NCBI RefSeq assembly: GCF_013149295.1 | Contig: NZ_JABGCB010000019.1 | Location: 1-64,000 of the forward strand | Length of the DNA: 64,000 nucleotides | DNA from: Novosphingobium sp. SG751A | GTDB lineage: Bacteria > Pseudomonadota > Alphaproteobacteria > Sphingomonadales > Sphingomonadaceae | Reading direction: 5' to 3' | Part shown: one piece after another, positions 1-7,962 of the stretch | Layout of the letters: the number at the start of each line of letters is the position of its first letter | Numbering within the stretch: position 1 is the stretch's first letter | Notes under the pieces: generated by a model | The model's database searches: none | Told to the model about the DNA's origin: nothing | The model's input: the letters and a program-made list of their open reading frames with translations, nothing else | Position numbers and translations under genes: made by a program

Positions 1-102
1 GCCGCGCTCAACACACCCGTCCTCATCGACCTGCGCAATGTATTCGACCCCGCAGACGCCCGCGCAAAGGGCTTCGAATATTCCTCCATCGGGCGACCGT
101 AA
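1..102 (+). CDS. UDP-glucose 6-dehydrogenase, C-terminal fragment
   Basis: Only the last 33 codons lie in the window, ending with TAA at 100-102. The visible residues, including LIDLRNVFDP and the closing GFEYSSIGRP, match the conserved C-terminal tail of UDP-glucose/GDP-mannose dehydrogenases. That enzyme oxidises UDP-glucose to UDP-glucuronate for surface polysaccharide synthesis. The catalytic part lies before the window, so the assignment rests on the tail alone. A strong hairpin follows at 110-139. Confidence 0.7.
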   Translation, partial: AALNTPVLIDLRNVFDPADARAKGFEYSSIGRP

Positions 103-109
103 GGAATTG

Positions 110-139
110 GGCGGCGCCGGGGAATGACCCGGCGCCGCC
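110..139. terminator. Hairpin between convergent genes
   Basis: A perfect 12-bp inverted repeat (GGCGGCGCCGGG with CCCGGCGCCGCC) encloses a six-base loop. It lies between the stop of the UDP-glucose dehydrogenase fragment and the stop of the convergent Lon-N gene. There is no T-run on either side, so it may act in both directions or as an mRNA 3'-end stabiliser. Confidence 0.6.
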
Positions 140-145
140 TGAAGC

Positions 146-751
146 CTATTGGAGCGTAGCCGCGCCCTCGTCGCCATCGCGGCGACCATAGAATTGCATC
201 AGTTGCACCAGCAATTCGCAGCGCTCGCCCAGATCGCCGCATTCCAGCAGCGCCTGTTTCGAGGCCGCGTCAAACGGCGCTATCTGGGCCACGCCATTGA
301 TCAGCGATTGATCGTCCAACCGCGTCACCTGTTCCCAATCGACGGCATAGCCCTGCGCATCGGCGAAATGACGCGCCTCCCGCTCAAACATCGCGCGTTC
401 GACCGCGCTGATGATCTGATGCTCGGCCTCGGGCAGCAATTCGGCCTCAACCTGACGGAAAGGCGTCACCACCGTCATCTCGCGCAAGATGCGAAAGCGC
501 GCCTCGCCCACCAGCACGATGTTGAACCTGCCATCGGGCAGCGCCTCGACCTCCTGAATATGGCCCAACGTGCCGACATCGTAGAGCGGCGCGCCCTCCT
601 CAGCCTTGTGCGGCTGGATCATGCCGATGCGCCGATCCCGAGCCAGCGCGTCGGACACCATAGCCCGATAGCGCGGCTCGAAAATATGCAGCGGCAGACT
701 GAGCCCCGGATAAAGCATCGCGCCGGACAGAGGGAAGATCGAGACGCGCAT
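146..751 (-). CDS. LON peptidase substrate-binding (LonN) domain protein
   Basis: The 201-residue protein consists of the N-terminal substrate-binding domain of Lon without ATPase or protease parts. The start MRVSIFPLSGAMLYPG and the run LPLHIFEPRYR are typical of the stand-alone LON-substrate-binding family. The biochemical role of these proteins is unclear; binding of unfolded polypeptide is an inference from Lon. The ATG is three bases after the stop of the upstream thioredoxin gene, so the two are probably one transcript, and this pairing suggests a proteostasis role. Confidence 0.85.
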   Translation of the reverse strand: MRVSIFPLSGAMLYPGLSLPLHIFEPRYRAMVSDALARDRRIGMIQPHKAEEGAPLYDVGTLGHIQEVEALPDGRFNIVLVGEARFRILREMTVVTPFRQVEAELLPEAEHQIISAVERAMFEREARHFADAQGYAVDWEQVTRLDDQSLINGVAQIAPFDAASKQALLECGDLGERCELLVQLMQFYGRRDGDEGAATLQ

Positions 752-754
752 CGA

Positions 755-1675
755 TCAGCCAAACAGGATGGTGGACAGCTTGCGCCGCTGGGCCGAAACC
801 CAAGCATCCTCAAGGCCGATGACCTCAAAGATCTGGAGCAGTTTGGCGCGGGCGGCGCCTTCGTTCCATGTTCGGTCCGCCGCGATCAGGCGCAGCAGCG
901 TGGCAGCCGCCGAATCGCGATCACCCGCCGCAAAGGCCGCGCTGGCATAATCGAACCCGGCCTGGTGATCCTCTGGCGCAGCCTCCGCCGCAGCTTTCAA
1001 ACCGGCCAGCTCGCCATCCTCAGGCGCATCCTTGGCCAGTTCGAGCGCCGCCCTGGCGCGCTCCACCGCCGGATCGGCCGCCAGCGCGGGATCGAGCGCA
1101 ACAAGCACGGCTTCGGCCTCCTCAACGTGACCGCCCAGCACCAGAGCGCGGATAAGGCCTGCGTGGGCCGCCGCGCTGTCCGGGGCGATTTCGGCGATCT
1201 GGCCAAAGATATTGGCCGCGCGTTCGCCATCACCTGCCTCCAGCGCTTCCTCACCCATCGCCAGCAGCGGTTCGAGGTCGGGCGCAGGGTCGCCTGCGGG
1301 CTGGATCGGCAATTGCTTGAGCAACTGGTCCAGCATAGCCTTCAACTGCGATTCGCCGCGCGCATTGGTCAGGTCGGCAATCGGCTGTCCCTGAAAGATC
1401 GCATAGACGGTCGGGATCGAGCGGACCTGAAACTGGCTGGCGATAAAGCCTTCCTCGTCCACATTGACCTTGGCCAGCACGACGCCCTTGTCGGCATATT
1501 CGGCCGAGACCTTTTCCAGCACCGGGGTCAGCGCCTTGCACGGGCCACACCATTCGGCCCAGAAATCGAGAATCACCAATTGCGTCATCGAAGGCTCGAC
1601 CACCGCCTTGCGGAAGCGATCAACGGCTTTCTGTTCTTCGATGCTCAGGCCAAGACTTGCCACGCGGTACTCCAT
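755..1675 (-). CDS. Thioredoxin/tetratricopeptide co-chaperone, YbbN (CnoX) type
   Basis: The 306-residue protein has a thioredoxin domain (about residues 10-125) and then a helical TPR-like region rich in Ala, Glu and Leu. The active site WCGPC is at 42-46. E. coli CnoX has lost the redox-active pair, but both cysteines are present here, so the protein could hold clients and also reduce or reshuffle disulfides. In E. coli this family passes oxidatively damaged clients to GroEL and DnaK. The ATG at 1675 has only a weak ribosome site upstream (GACGG). The Lon-N gene follows after three bases. Confidence 0.87.
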   Translation of the reverse strand: MEYRVASLGLSIEEQKAVDRFRKAVVEPSMTQLVILDFWAEWCGPCKALTPVLEKVSAEYADKGVVLAKVNVDEEGFIASQFQVRSIPTVYAIFQGQPIADLTNARGESQLKAMLDQLLKQLPIQPAGDPAPDLEPLLAMGEEALEAGDGERAANIFGQIAEIAPDSAAAHAGLIRALVLGGHVEEAEAVLVALDPALAADPAVERARAALELAKDAPEDGELAGLKAAAEAAPEDHQAGFDYASAAFAAGDRDSAAATLLRLIAADRTWNEGAARAKLLQIFEVIGLEDAWVSAQRRKLSTILFG

Positions 1676-1911
1676 CCGTCTGTGCGCCTCATCCGGCGCC
1701 TTGGCCCCCTATGTGGACCTTTCGCGGCATTTGTGAAGAGATAAAGCGCGTTTCAACCCAAAGCAGAGGTGATGCAAAGAGGGCTCGGCGCCATCTTTCC
1801 CCCATGAAAATGGAAAGATGTGAAGATTGTGCTTGGCAAGGTGAAATAGCCTCGTTAAAGGGCCGCCTCACCCCGCAACGGAGCGCCCCGCTCCATTGCA
1901 GAAACGCCAGA
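1676..1911. promoter_or_regulatory. Divergent intergenic region, thioredoxin gene / tRNA-Gly cluster
   Basis: These 236 bases separate the minus-strand thioredoxin gene from the plus-strand tRNA-Gly array and should carry both promoters. The clearest structure is an inverted repeat, CATCTTTCC (1792-1800) with GGAAAGATG (1812-1820), around an 11-base loop. It has no T-run and does not follow a gene end, so it looks more like a regulatory or structural element than a terminator. I see no convincing coding sequence. Confidence 0.3.
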
Positions 1912-1986
1912 GCGGGCGTAGCTCAGGGGTAGAGCACAACCTTGCCAAGGTTGGGGTCGAGGGTTCGAATCCCTTCGCCCGCTCCA
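1912..1986 (+). tRNA. tRNA-Gly (anticodon GCC), copy 1
   Basis: The 75-base gene folds as a cloverleaf. The acceptor stem GCGGGCG pairs with CGCCCGC, the anticodon loop contains TGCCA giving anticodon GCC, the T-loop is GGTTCGAATCC, and CCA is encoded. It reads GGC and GGU glycine codons. It is the first of three identical copies. Confidence 0.97.
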
Positions 1987-2028
1987 AGTTTCACCCGGTC
2001 AGACCCATTTGGGTTTGGCCAAGCCCGA

Positions 2029-2103
2029 GCGGGCGTAGCTCAGGGGTAGAGCACAACCTTGCCAAGGTTGGGGTCGAGGGTTCGAATCCCTTCGCCCGCT
2101 CCA
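2029..2103 (+). tRNA. tRNA-Gly (anticodon GCC), copy 2
   Basis: The sequence is identical to copy 1 over all 75 bases, with encoded CCA. It begins 42 bases after copy 1 ends. The spacer ends in CCCGA directly before the acceptor stem, as does the next spacer, which fits processing from one precursor. Confidence 0.97.
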
Positions 2104-2139
2104 GTTTTTCCGGTGTTGCCGTTTGGCGCACCCGCCCGA

Positions 2140-2214
2140 GCGGGCGTAGCTCAGGGGTAGAGCACAACCTTGCCAAGGTTGGGGTCGAGGGTTCGAATCC
2201 CTTCGCCCGCTCCA
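2140..2214 (+). tRNA. tRNA-Gly (anticodon GCC), copy 3
   Basis: The sequence is identical to copies 1 and 2. It is followed at once by GTTTTTCACG, a short T-run that may end the transcript. Three copies of the GCC tRNA suit a genome whose proteins use GGC as the main glycine codon. Confidence 0.97.
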
Positions 2215-2273
2215 GTTTTTCACGACATCGGCGCGATGGCCCGTCTCAATAGGGCCTGCCTGCCGCCCTCAGT

Positions 2274-2301
2274 CAAAAGCGGCGCACCCAAGGCGCGCCG
2301 C
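2274..2301 (-). terminator. Rho-independent terminator of fghA
   Basis: On the minus strand a 7-bp stem (GCGGCGC with GCGCCGC, nine-base loop, 2279-2301) is followed by TTTT. It lies just past the fghA stop at 2314. Confidence 0.55.
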
Positions 2302-2313
2302 CTGCTCTCCGTT

Positions 2314-3153
2314 TTACGCCTTCAGCCTTTCCGCATGCCACGCCACATGCTCGGCCATAAAGGTCGAGATGAAGTAGTAGGAGTGGTCATAGCCCGGCTG
2401 CATTCGGATGGTCGCAGGCTGGCTCGCCTTGTCGCATGCCTCGACCAGCAGATGCGTTTTCAACTGCCCTTCAAGGAAACCATCCGCCTCGCCCTGATCC
2501 ACCAGCAGGTCAGGCAGGCGCGCCCCGCCCTCGATCAGCGCCACCGCGTCATATTCGCGCCATGCCCCGCGATCATCGCCCAGATAGCCCTCCAGCGCCT
2601 TTTCGCCCCAAGTACAGTTGAGCGGCGACACGATCGGCGCAAAGGCCGAAACCGAGCGAAACCGCCCCGCATTGCGCAGTGCAATGGTCAGCGCGCCATG
2701 CCCGCCCATCGAATGGCCGGTGATGCCCTGCCGCCCCATATCCGCCGGGAAATGCTCGGCCAGCAAGGCAGGCAACTCGGCCTCAATATAGGAGCGCATG
2801 CGGAAATGCGGCGCCCATGGCTGCTGCGTCGCATCGACATAGAAACCCGCCCCCTTGCCAAAGTCATAAGCATCATCATCGGCCACATCATCGCCGCGCG
2901 GCGACGTATCGGGCGCCACAAAAATCACTCCCGCCTCGGCGCAGGCACGGCGGAATTCACCCTTCTCGGTTACATTGGCATGAGTGCAGGTCAGGCCCGA
3001 GAGATACCACAGTACGGGCAGGCGCTCGCCCGGCGCATGATCGGGCACAAAGACCGAGAAGGTCATGCGCGTACCTGTCTGTTGCGAATCATGGGCATAG
3101 ACCCCCTGCGTGCCGCCAAAGCTGCGATTGCTGCTGATCACTTCCAACGTCAT
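2314..3153 (-). CDS. fghA: S-formylglutathione hydrolase
   Basis: The 279-residue alpha/beta hydrolase of the esterase D family hydrolyses S-formylglutathione to formate and glutathione, the last step of glutathione-dependent formaldehyde detoxification in the cytoplasm. The nucleophile elbow GHSMGGHGA places the catalytic Ser at 148. The family motifs LSGLTCTHANV (51-61), PDTSPRGDDV (81-90) and the C-terminal GYDHSYYF carrying the catalytic His are present. The length is usual. AGAGG precedes the ATG. The partner formaldehyde dehydrogenase is not in the window. Confidence 0.95.
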   Translation of the reverse strand: MTLEVISSNRSFGGTQGVYAHDSQQTGTRMTFSVFVPDHAPGERLPVLWYLSGLTCTHANVTEKGEFRRACAEAGVIFVAPDTSPRGDDVADDDAYDFGKGAGFYVDATQQPWAPHFRMRSYIEAELPALLAEHFPADMGRQGITGHSMGGHGALTIALRNAGRFRSVSAFAPIVSPLNCTWGEKALEGYLGDDRGAWREYDAVALIEGGARLPDLLVDQGEADGFLEGQLKTHLLVEACDKASQPATIRMQPGYDHSYYFISTFMAEHVAWHAERLKA

Positions 3154-3434
3154 GTCGTGCCTCTCATTGCCCTGTTTGCGCGCCTTCGGCGGTGAACCGG
3201 AAAAATGCCCTAAAACTGTTGCCGCGCAAGGAATCTTACTTTGTAAAATCGCGCATACTGTAGAGTTCCGCGCTTCTTCAAGGGGTCAACCGGCTCGGTT
3301 CATCTTATTCCCCCTTGCCTTTGGCCGCTATTCCCTGCACCTCCCGCAACACCCCATTCATCCGGCGTTCACTGCGCGAGCGCCACTCGCCCCATTCGGG
3401 GTAGACATTCGAAAGACGAAGGACAGACACGGAC
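3154..3434. promoter_or_regulatory. Divergent intergenic region, fghA / autotransporter
   Basis: The 281 bases between the two divergent starts hold both promoters. The segment at about 3215-3275 is AT-rich for this genome (AAAACTGTTGCCGC, then TTACTTTGTAAAATC) and is the likely core promoter for the autotransporter, but I cannot fix a single -35/-10 pair. I see no coding sequence or repeat. Confidence 0.3.
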
Positions 3435-5786
3435 ATGGCCCGGTCGATTAACTTGCTCAGCCGCACCACCCGCGCGCGCCGTTTCGCGCCTATTGCCCTT
3501 GCGTCCACCGCGTTGATGACGCCCGGTGTTGCCTGGGCCGATTGCACGGCCAGCGGCACCACCGTCACCTGCTCGGGCACGTCGGCCGCCTATACGAACA
3601 CGGCCTCGGGCGTGAATGTCACCGTCAATTCGGGCGCCAGCGTCACCTCGCCGCTGGTGATCGGCACATCGGGCACGCTGACCAACGCGGGCACGATCAC
3701 CAACACCGGCGCGGTTTACGGCGTACAATATGGCGATGGCGCCACGATCACGAACAATGGCACGATCACCTCGACCAGCAGCACCTCCGGTGCAGGCGCG
3801 ATCACCGTGGGTGCCAATTCGACTGTGACCAACAATGGCGTGCTGACCGCTTATTCGGGCACGCCTGCGGTCAACTTCGGCGTCAACGGCACCTTCATCA
3901 ACAATACGTCCGCCACCGCCGCTGTCACGGGCAACATTGTCTATGGCACCAACACCGGCACCAACCGCGCCTACTTCTACAATTACAACACCTCTTACGG
4001 TTTTACCGGCGCAGTGACGGCCAGCGGCAACATCACGGCCTATAACAATGGGATCTTTACCGGCACGTTCAGCCAGTCGCCCGTTTCAGGCAGCAACACC
4101 GTTTCCTTCACCAACGATGTCAGCGGCACCTTCACCGGCATTTTCGCCTCGGGAGACACGACCACGCTGACCAACGCCGGTACGATGTATCTCTATTCGG
4201 GCAGCACGATCGGTTATTATTACACGACCGGCGGCACTTCTTCGGTGGTAAACAACGGTACCTCATCGGCCAACAGCCAGCTTTGGATCGGCACCGCATC
4301 GGCACCTGCCAAGGTCACCGTATATGGCAGCTACACCCAGGGCGCCTATGGCACGTTGAATATCCCCATCTATCCGGCCGGCAGCGCGACCACCGCAGCG
4401 GGCACCAACTACAGCCAGCTCTACACCACCGGCACCGCATCGCTGAGCGGTACTCTGAACCTAAACGTCACGGCAGGCTTCTATCCCACCGGCACCGTGT
4501 TCAGCGTGATCCATGCCGATGGCGGCATCTCGGGGGACTTCTCGACCATCACCGTCAACAACGGCACAAACCTGCTGTTCACCACCTTTACCAAGGTCGG
4601 CGCGGTGACCAGCACGAGCGGCACCGACTATCAGTTCGTCGCCACGCATAATTCCTATGACACGGTGATGGCCGCCAATGGCGCCAATGCCAATCAGATC
4701 GCCATCTCCAAGGCGCTGGGCCACACCGACGGCACGGTTGCGGGCACCACCGGCCTGCTGGCCACCGCCACGGCAAGCACCGGTTCGGATGCCGCTACGC
4801 TGCTGGGCACGGTGGACATTCTGAACGCTTCGGACGCCAAGCTGTTCCTCGACCAGATCTCGCCCGAAGGCTATCTGGCCTATGCAACGGCGCTGCGCGA
4901 TCAGGCCAACCTGTTCCACCGCACCATCGACATGCGCCTGAAGGATCAGAACAGCACCCATCCCGAAGACGGCTGGTGGCTGACGCCGATGGCGCAGGGC
5001 AGCTTCTCGTCGACGGCTTCGACCGTGGGCGGCTATCGCACCCGCGATCAGATCACCGCGATTGCCGCCGGTTATGACTTCTCGGGCCCCAGCCATGTCT
5101 ATGGTGCCGCCGTCAACCTGTCGTGGGATAAGCTGAAGTATGCGCCGGGCAATCTGAACGGCACGAACCGCGATTATGCGGTGGCCGCCTATGCAGGCAA
5201 GAACTTCGGCCCGCTGCATCTGACCGGTATCGCCAGCTATCATATGGGCAAGGTGAGCGCGACCAAGATCATCACGATCGGCTCCTATGTCCGCAACGCC
5301 ACCGCTTCGGTTGGCGAAGACCTGTTCAAGGCCACCGGCAAGGTCGGCTTTGAACTGAAGGCCAATGGCTGGACGGCCGAACCCTTTGTCGGGATCGACT
5401 TCAACAAGGGCAAGATCAAGAGCTTCACCGAAACCGGCGCGGGCGCTGCCAATCTGACCGTCAACAGCATCAGCGCGGATCGCACCGAATGGCTGGCGGG
5501 TGTGTCGCTGATCCGTTCGAAGGGCATGCTGCGCCCCTATCTGAACGCAACCTATCGCTCTAAGATCACCGGTGCGGGCAACACCGTGACGGCGATCATG
5601 AACGGTCAGGCTGACACGCAGTTCACCGTGACGGGGCTGGCCCAAGGCAACAGCCAGGTTGACACCAATGTCGGTGTCAACTTTGTGTTCGACGATGCGG
5701 GCGCGCTGTTCGTCGGCTATCAGGGCACCTATCGCAGCGATTACATGGCGCATGGCATCAATCTGGGCATCCGCCTCGAATTCTGA
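3435..5786 (+). CDS. Autotransporter outer-membrane beta-barrel protein (type V secretion)
   Basis: The 783-residue protein has an N-terminal signal peptide of about 36 residues ending GVAWA before DCTASG. A long passenger rich in Thr, Asn, Gly and Ser follows (about 37-510), with repeated short motifs such as NNGT, TNAGT and VTNNG, as expected for a right-handed beta-helix. The last 270 residues form an autotransporter beta-domain (from about GWWLTPMAQGSFS) and end in NLGIRLEF with a terminal Phe, the outer-membrane sorting signal. The passenger is probably displayed on the cell surface; adhesion is a guess from the family. I see no protease or lipase motif in the passenger. A terminator follows at 5814. 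Confidence 0.9.
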   Translation: MARSINLLSRTTRARRFAPIALASTALMTPGVAWADCTASGTTVTCSGTSAAYTNTASGVNVTVNSGASVTSPLVIGTSGTLTNAGTITNTGAVYGVQYGDGATITNNGTITSTSSTSGAGAITVGANSTVTNNGVLTAYSGTPAVNFGVNGTFINNTSATAAVTGNIVYGTNTGTNRAYFYNYNTSYGFTGAVTASGNITAYNNGIFTGTFSQSPVSGSNTVSFTNDVSGTFTGIFASGDTTTLTNAGTMYLYSGSTIGYYYTTGGTSSVVNNGTSSANSQLWIGTASAPAKVTVYGSYTQGAYGTLNIPIYPAGSATTAAGTNYSQLYTTGTASLSGTLNLNVTAGFYPTGTVFSVIHADGGISGDFSTITVNNGTNLLFTTFTKVGAVTSTSGTDYQFVATHNSYDTVMAANGANANQIAISKALGHTDGTVAGTTGLLATATASTGSDAATLLGTVDILNASDAKLFLDQISPEGYLAYATALRDQANLFHRTIDMRLKDQNSTHPEDGWWLTPMAQGSFSSTASTVGGYRTRDQITAIAAGYDFSGPSHVYGAAVNLSWDKLKYAPGNLNGTNRDYAVAAYAGKNFGPLHLTGIASYHMGKVSATKIITIGSYVRNATASVGEDLFKATGKVGFELKANGWTAEPFVGIDFNKGKIKSFTETGAGAANLTVNSISADRTEWLAGVSLIRSKGMLRPYLNATYRSKITGAGNTVTAIMNGQADTQFTVTGLAQGNSQVDTNVGVNFVFDDAGALFVGYQGTYRSDYMAHGINLGIRLEF

Positions 5787-5813
5787 TCCCTTGCGATCCA
5801 TTTCGTGAGTTAG

Positions 5814-5839
5814 GGGCGGCGCTGCGGCGTCGCCCTTTT
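5814..5839 (+). terminator. Rho-independent terminator of the autotransporter gene
   Basis: The stem GGGCGGCG / CGTCGCCC (8 bp, one G-T pair) has a six-base loop and is followed directly by TTTT. It begins 28 bases after the autotransporter stop. Confidence 0.75.
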
Positions 5840-5936
5840 CATTTGCGCGTCCGGCTTGCGCTCATGTCACACAAGCATCACGCAACCGCCACGTGCATGT
5901 CACCTCCATCGCCTATCAGGGCATGAAGGAGACGCC

Positions 5937-6761
5937 ATGACCGCCCAGATGCTTGAGAAGTCGTTGATGACCCGCCGCCTGACCGTCCGCCTTGCCCGCG
6001 ATGGCGATGATCTTCATGCGGTGCAGCATCTGCGCTGGCGGGTGTTTTTCGAGGAAATGGGGGCCGATGCCGATCCGGCCGCCGATCCTGCCAATGCCGC
6101 GCTGCGTTGTGATCGCGATGCTTACGATGCGCTGTGCGACCATCTGCTGGTAATCGACGAGGCGCTGCTGGACGCGGGCGCGGCGCCTGCCGATGCAGTG
6201 GTCGGCACCTATCGCCTGCTGCGCGAGACGGTGGCGCGGGCACATTCGGGTTTTTACTCGGACGGCGAATATGACCTTTCCGCGCTGATGGCGCGCGAGA
6301 ATGAAGGCAAGGAATTGCTCGAGCTGGGCCGTTCCTGCGTGCTGCCGCAATATCGCACCAGCGCGACGATCTCGATGCTTTGGCGCGGGATCGCCGATTA
6401 TATCAAGGCCAACCGGATCGGCCTGATGTTCGGCTGCGCCAGCTTTCCCGGCACCGACCCGGACCTTTACGCGCCGGCCCTGTCATATCTCTATCACCAC
6501 CATCTGGCCGCGCCCGATCAATGCCCGCGCGTGTTGCCGGGCAAGGGTGTGTCGATGGAGCGCCTTGAACGCGGCACCTATGACGAGCGCCGCGTGATGT
6601 TTCAGCTTCCCCCGCTGGTCAAGGGCTATATGCGGGTGGGCGCGCGCTTTGGCGATGGCGCGTTCATCGACCATGCGTTCAACACGGTCGATGTGTTTGT
6701 GGTCATGCCCGTCGATCTGATCGCTGACCGCTACGCTTCGCGTTTCAGCGCGGCGGCATAA
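5937..6761 (+). CDS. olsB: OlsB-like GNAT N-acyltransferase (hemolysin-type acyltransferase)
   Basis: The 274-residue protein has the acyltransferase fold used by OlsB, which joins a 3-hydroxyacyl chain from acyl-ACP to the alpha-amino group of ornithine to make lyso-ornithine lipid. The family hallmarks LRWRVFFEEMGA (about 32-43) and ELGRSCVLPQYR are visible. I chose the ATG at 5937 because AAGGAGA lies four bases before it; an in-frame start 81 bases upstream has no such site. The 3' end overlaps the convergent PlsC-like gene by 17 bases. OlsB normally works with the O-acyltransferase OlsA, and the neighbour fits that role. The substrate is inferred; other acylated amino-acid lipids are possible. 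Confidence 0.75.
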   Translation: MTAQMLEKSLMTRRLTVRLARDGDDLHAVQHLRWRVFFEEMGADADPAADPANAALRCDRDAYDALCDHLLVIDEALLDAGAAPADAVVGTYRLLRETVARAHSGFYSDGEYDLSALMARENEGKELLELGRSCVLPQYRTSATISMLWRGIADYIKANRIGLMFGCASFPGTDPDLYAPALSYLYHHHLAAPDQCPRVLPGKGVSMERLERGTYDERRVMFQLPPLVKGYMRVGARFGDGAFIDHAFNTVDVFVVMPVDLIADRYASRFSAAA

Positions 6762-7560
6762 GCGCCTCGGCGCGACTTCCTAAACGCGCCACCACGGCGG
6801 CCTCACAGGCGCGGGCCAACGCCTTGCGGTCGCCCGCTTCGATCGGCGTCTCGAACCACACCTCGGCCCGGATACGCCCCATGCCCGCCAGATTGAGCGC
6901 ATGGGGCAGCAGTTCATCATCGCCGATCCATGCGATCTGCCGCTGCTCCTCAGGGGTAAAGGCCCGCCCGTCGGCATAGGCATAGCGCAGGGTGATCGGC
7001 TGCACCCGCGCCGTCCCCTCGCCCACCCCCGGCACCAGCGCGAACAGGCTGGAGCGGAACGGCAGCACGCCGTCGCCCAGCCCCGTCGTCCCTTCGGGAA
7101 ACAGCACCAGCCCGCGCTCGGCCTCCAGATGGCTGGCCAATTCGGCGGCCTGCGCGCCCACCTTGCCGCGCCGCTCGCGCTCGACAAAGACGCAGCCATA
7201 TTCCGCCGTCAGCCGCCCGATCAACGGCCAACCGCGCATATCATCCTTGGCCACAAAGGCCGCGCGCGTGACCAGTCCCAGCACCGGAATGTCGGTCCAA
7301 CTGATATGGTTGGCAACATAAAGCGTGCCCGCTGCAGGCATCGGCGCGCCATGGACCTCGACGGTGATGCCAAAGCTGCGCAGCAAAACCCGCCACGCCA
7401 TCACCGCCAGACAGCGCCTCGCCCGCCACCCGACGGGCATCATCAGCCATGGCATCGCCAGAACCAGAAACAGCGCCACGCCCACCGCCATCCGTCCATA
7501 TCGCGGCCAGCGCGCCAACTTGTCCAAACTCACCCGATCCCCCGATGCAAAACGCGTCAC
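6745..7560 (-). CDS. 1-acyl-sn-glycerol-3-phosphate acyltransferase family protein (PlsC/OlsA-like)
   Basis: The 271-residue membrane acyltransferase has the catalytic HX4D motif as NHISWTD (His85, Asp90) and the FPEGTT motif at 154-159, which binds the acceptor. One or two N-terminal hydrophobic segments (about 24-41) anchor it. Family members acylate lysophosphatidate, or lyso-ornithine lipid in OlsA. The facing OlsB-like gene suggests ornithine lipid synthesis. The start is GTG at 7560, with a later GTG (codon 10) as alternative. It lies only 27 bases after the SAM decarboxylase gene on the same strand, so it may also be the last gene of the polyamine/SPFH operon. Confidence 0.82.
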   Translation of the reverse strand: MTRFASGDRVSLDKLARWPRYGRMAVGVALFLVLAMPWLMMPVGWRARRCLAVMAWRVLLRSFGITVEVHGAPMPAAGTLYVANHISWTDIPVLGLVTRAAFVAKDDMRGWPLIGRLTAEYGCVFVERERRGKVGAQAAELASHLEAERGLVLFPEGTTGLGDGVLPFRSSLFALVPGVGEGTARVQPITLRYAYADGRAFTPEEQRQIAWIGDDELLPHALNLAGMGRIRAEVWFETPIEAGDRKALARACEAAVVARLGSRAEALMPPR

Positions 7561-7587
7561 AAGCCGCCCCGTATGACAGGGTGATGA

Positions 7588-7962
7588 CTAAGGCGCCAGT
7601 GCTGCACCGGTTCTGGCGCCCAAACGGGGAATAGCCTGCCGATAACGAATCGCCCCGCCCAGCCGTGCCACGATTACGCTCAACGCCGCCTCAGCATCGG
7701 CCAGGGGGCCGCAGACGAAAATGTCGATCGCGGCCAGCCCTTCCTCGGGCCATGAATGGATCGAGATATGCGATTCGGCCAGCAAGGCCACCCCGGTCAC
7801 CCCCTGCTCCGGCCCGAAAGGGTGGAGGTGGACCGAGAGCACATGGACATGGGCAGCATCGGCGGCCTCACGCAGCGCAGCCTCGATCAGGGCCACATCA
7901 CACAACCCGTGACAGTCCGCCAGATCGGCAATCAGATGCAGGCCGGTGGCAGGAGCGGGCAT
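7588..7962 (-). CDS. speH: S-adenosylmethionine decarboxylase proenzyme, prokaryotic class 1B type
   Basis: The 124-residue proenzyme makes decarboxylated SAM, the aminopropyl donor for polyamine synthesis. The self-cleavage motif ESHISIHSWPE is intact: Glu63-Ser64 is the processing bond, and Ser64 would become the pyruvoyl cofactor. His69 and the conserved Cys84 (in IFVCG) are also present. Its ATG shares one base with the stop of the upstream FAD oxidoreductase gene (TGATG), so the two are translationally coupled. A GTG one codon earlier is possible. Its position beside a spermidine-synthase homologue suggests that the dcSAM is used locally by that enzyme. Confidence 0.9.
   Translation of the reverse strand: MPAPATGLHLIADLADCHGLCDVALIEAALREAADAAHVHVLSVHLHPFGPEQGVTGVALLAESHISIHSWPEEGLAAIDIFVCGPLADAEAALSVIVARLGGAIRYRQAIPRLGARTGAALAP

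Noticed and set aside
149..1744. A 531-codon plus-strand open frame opposite the thioredoxin and Lon-N genes
   Set aside because: Its protein has no family pattern and is rich in Arg, His and Gln as expected from antisense of GC-rich genes. The minus strand encodes two clear families.
1912..2214. The repeated tRNA-Gly sequence as integration (attachment) sites of an island
   Set aside because: The three repeats are whole tRNA genes 36-42 bases apart with no integrase gene or foreign cargo between them.
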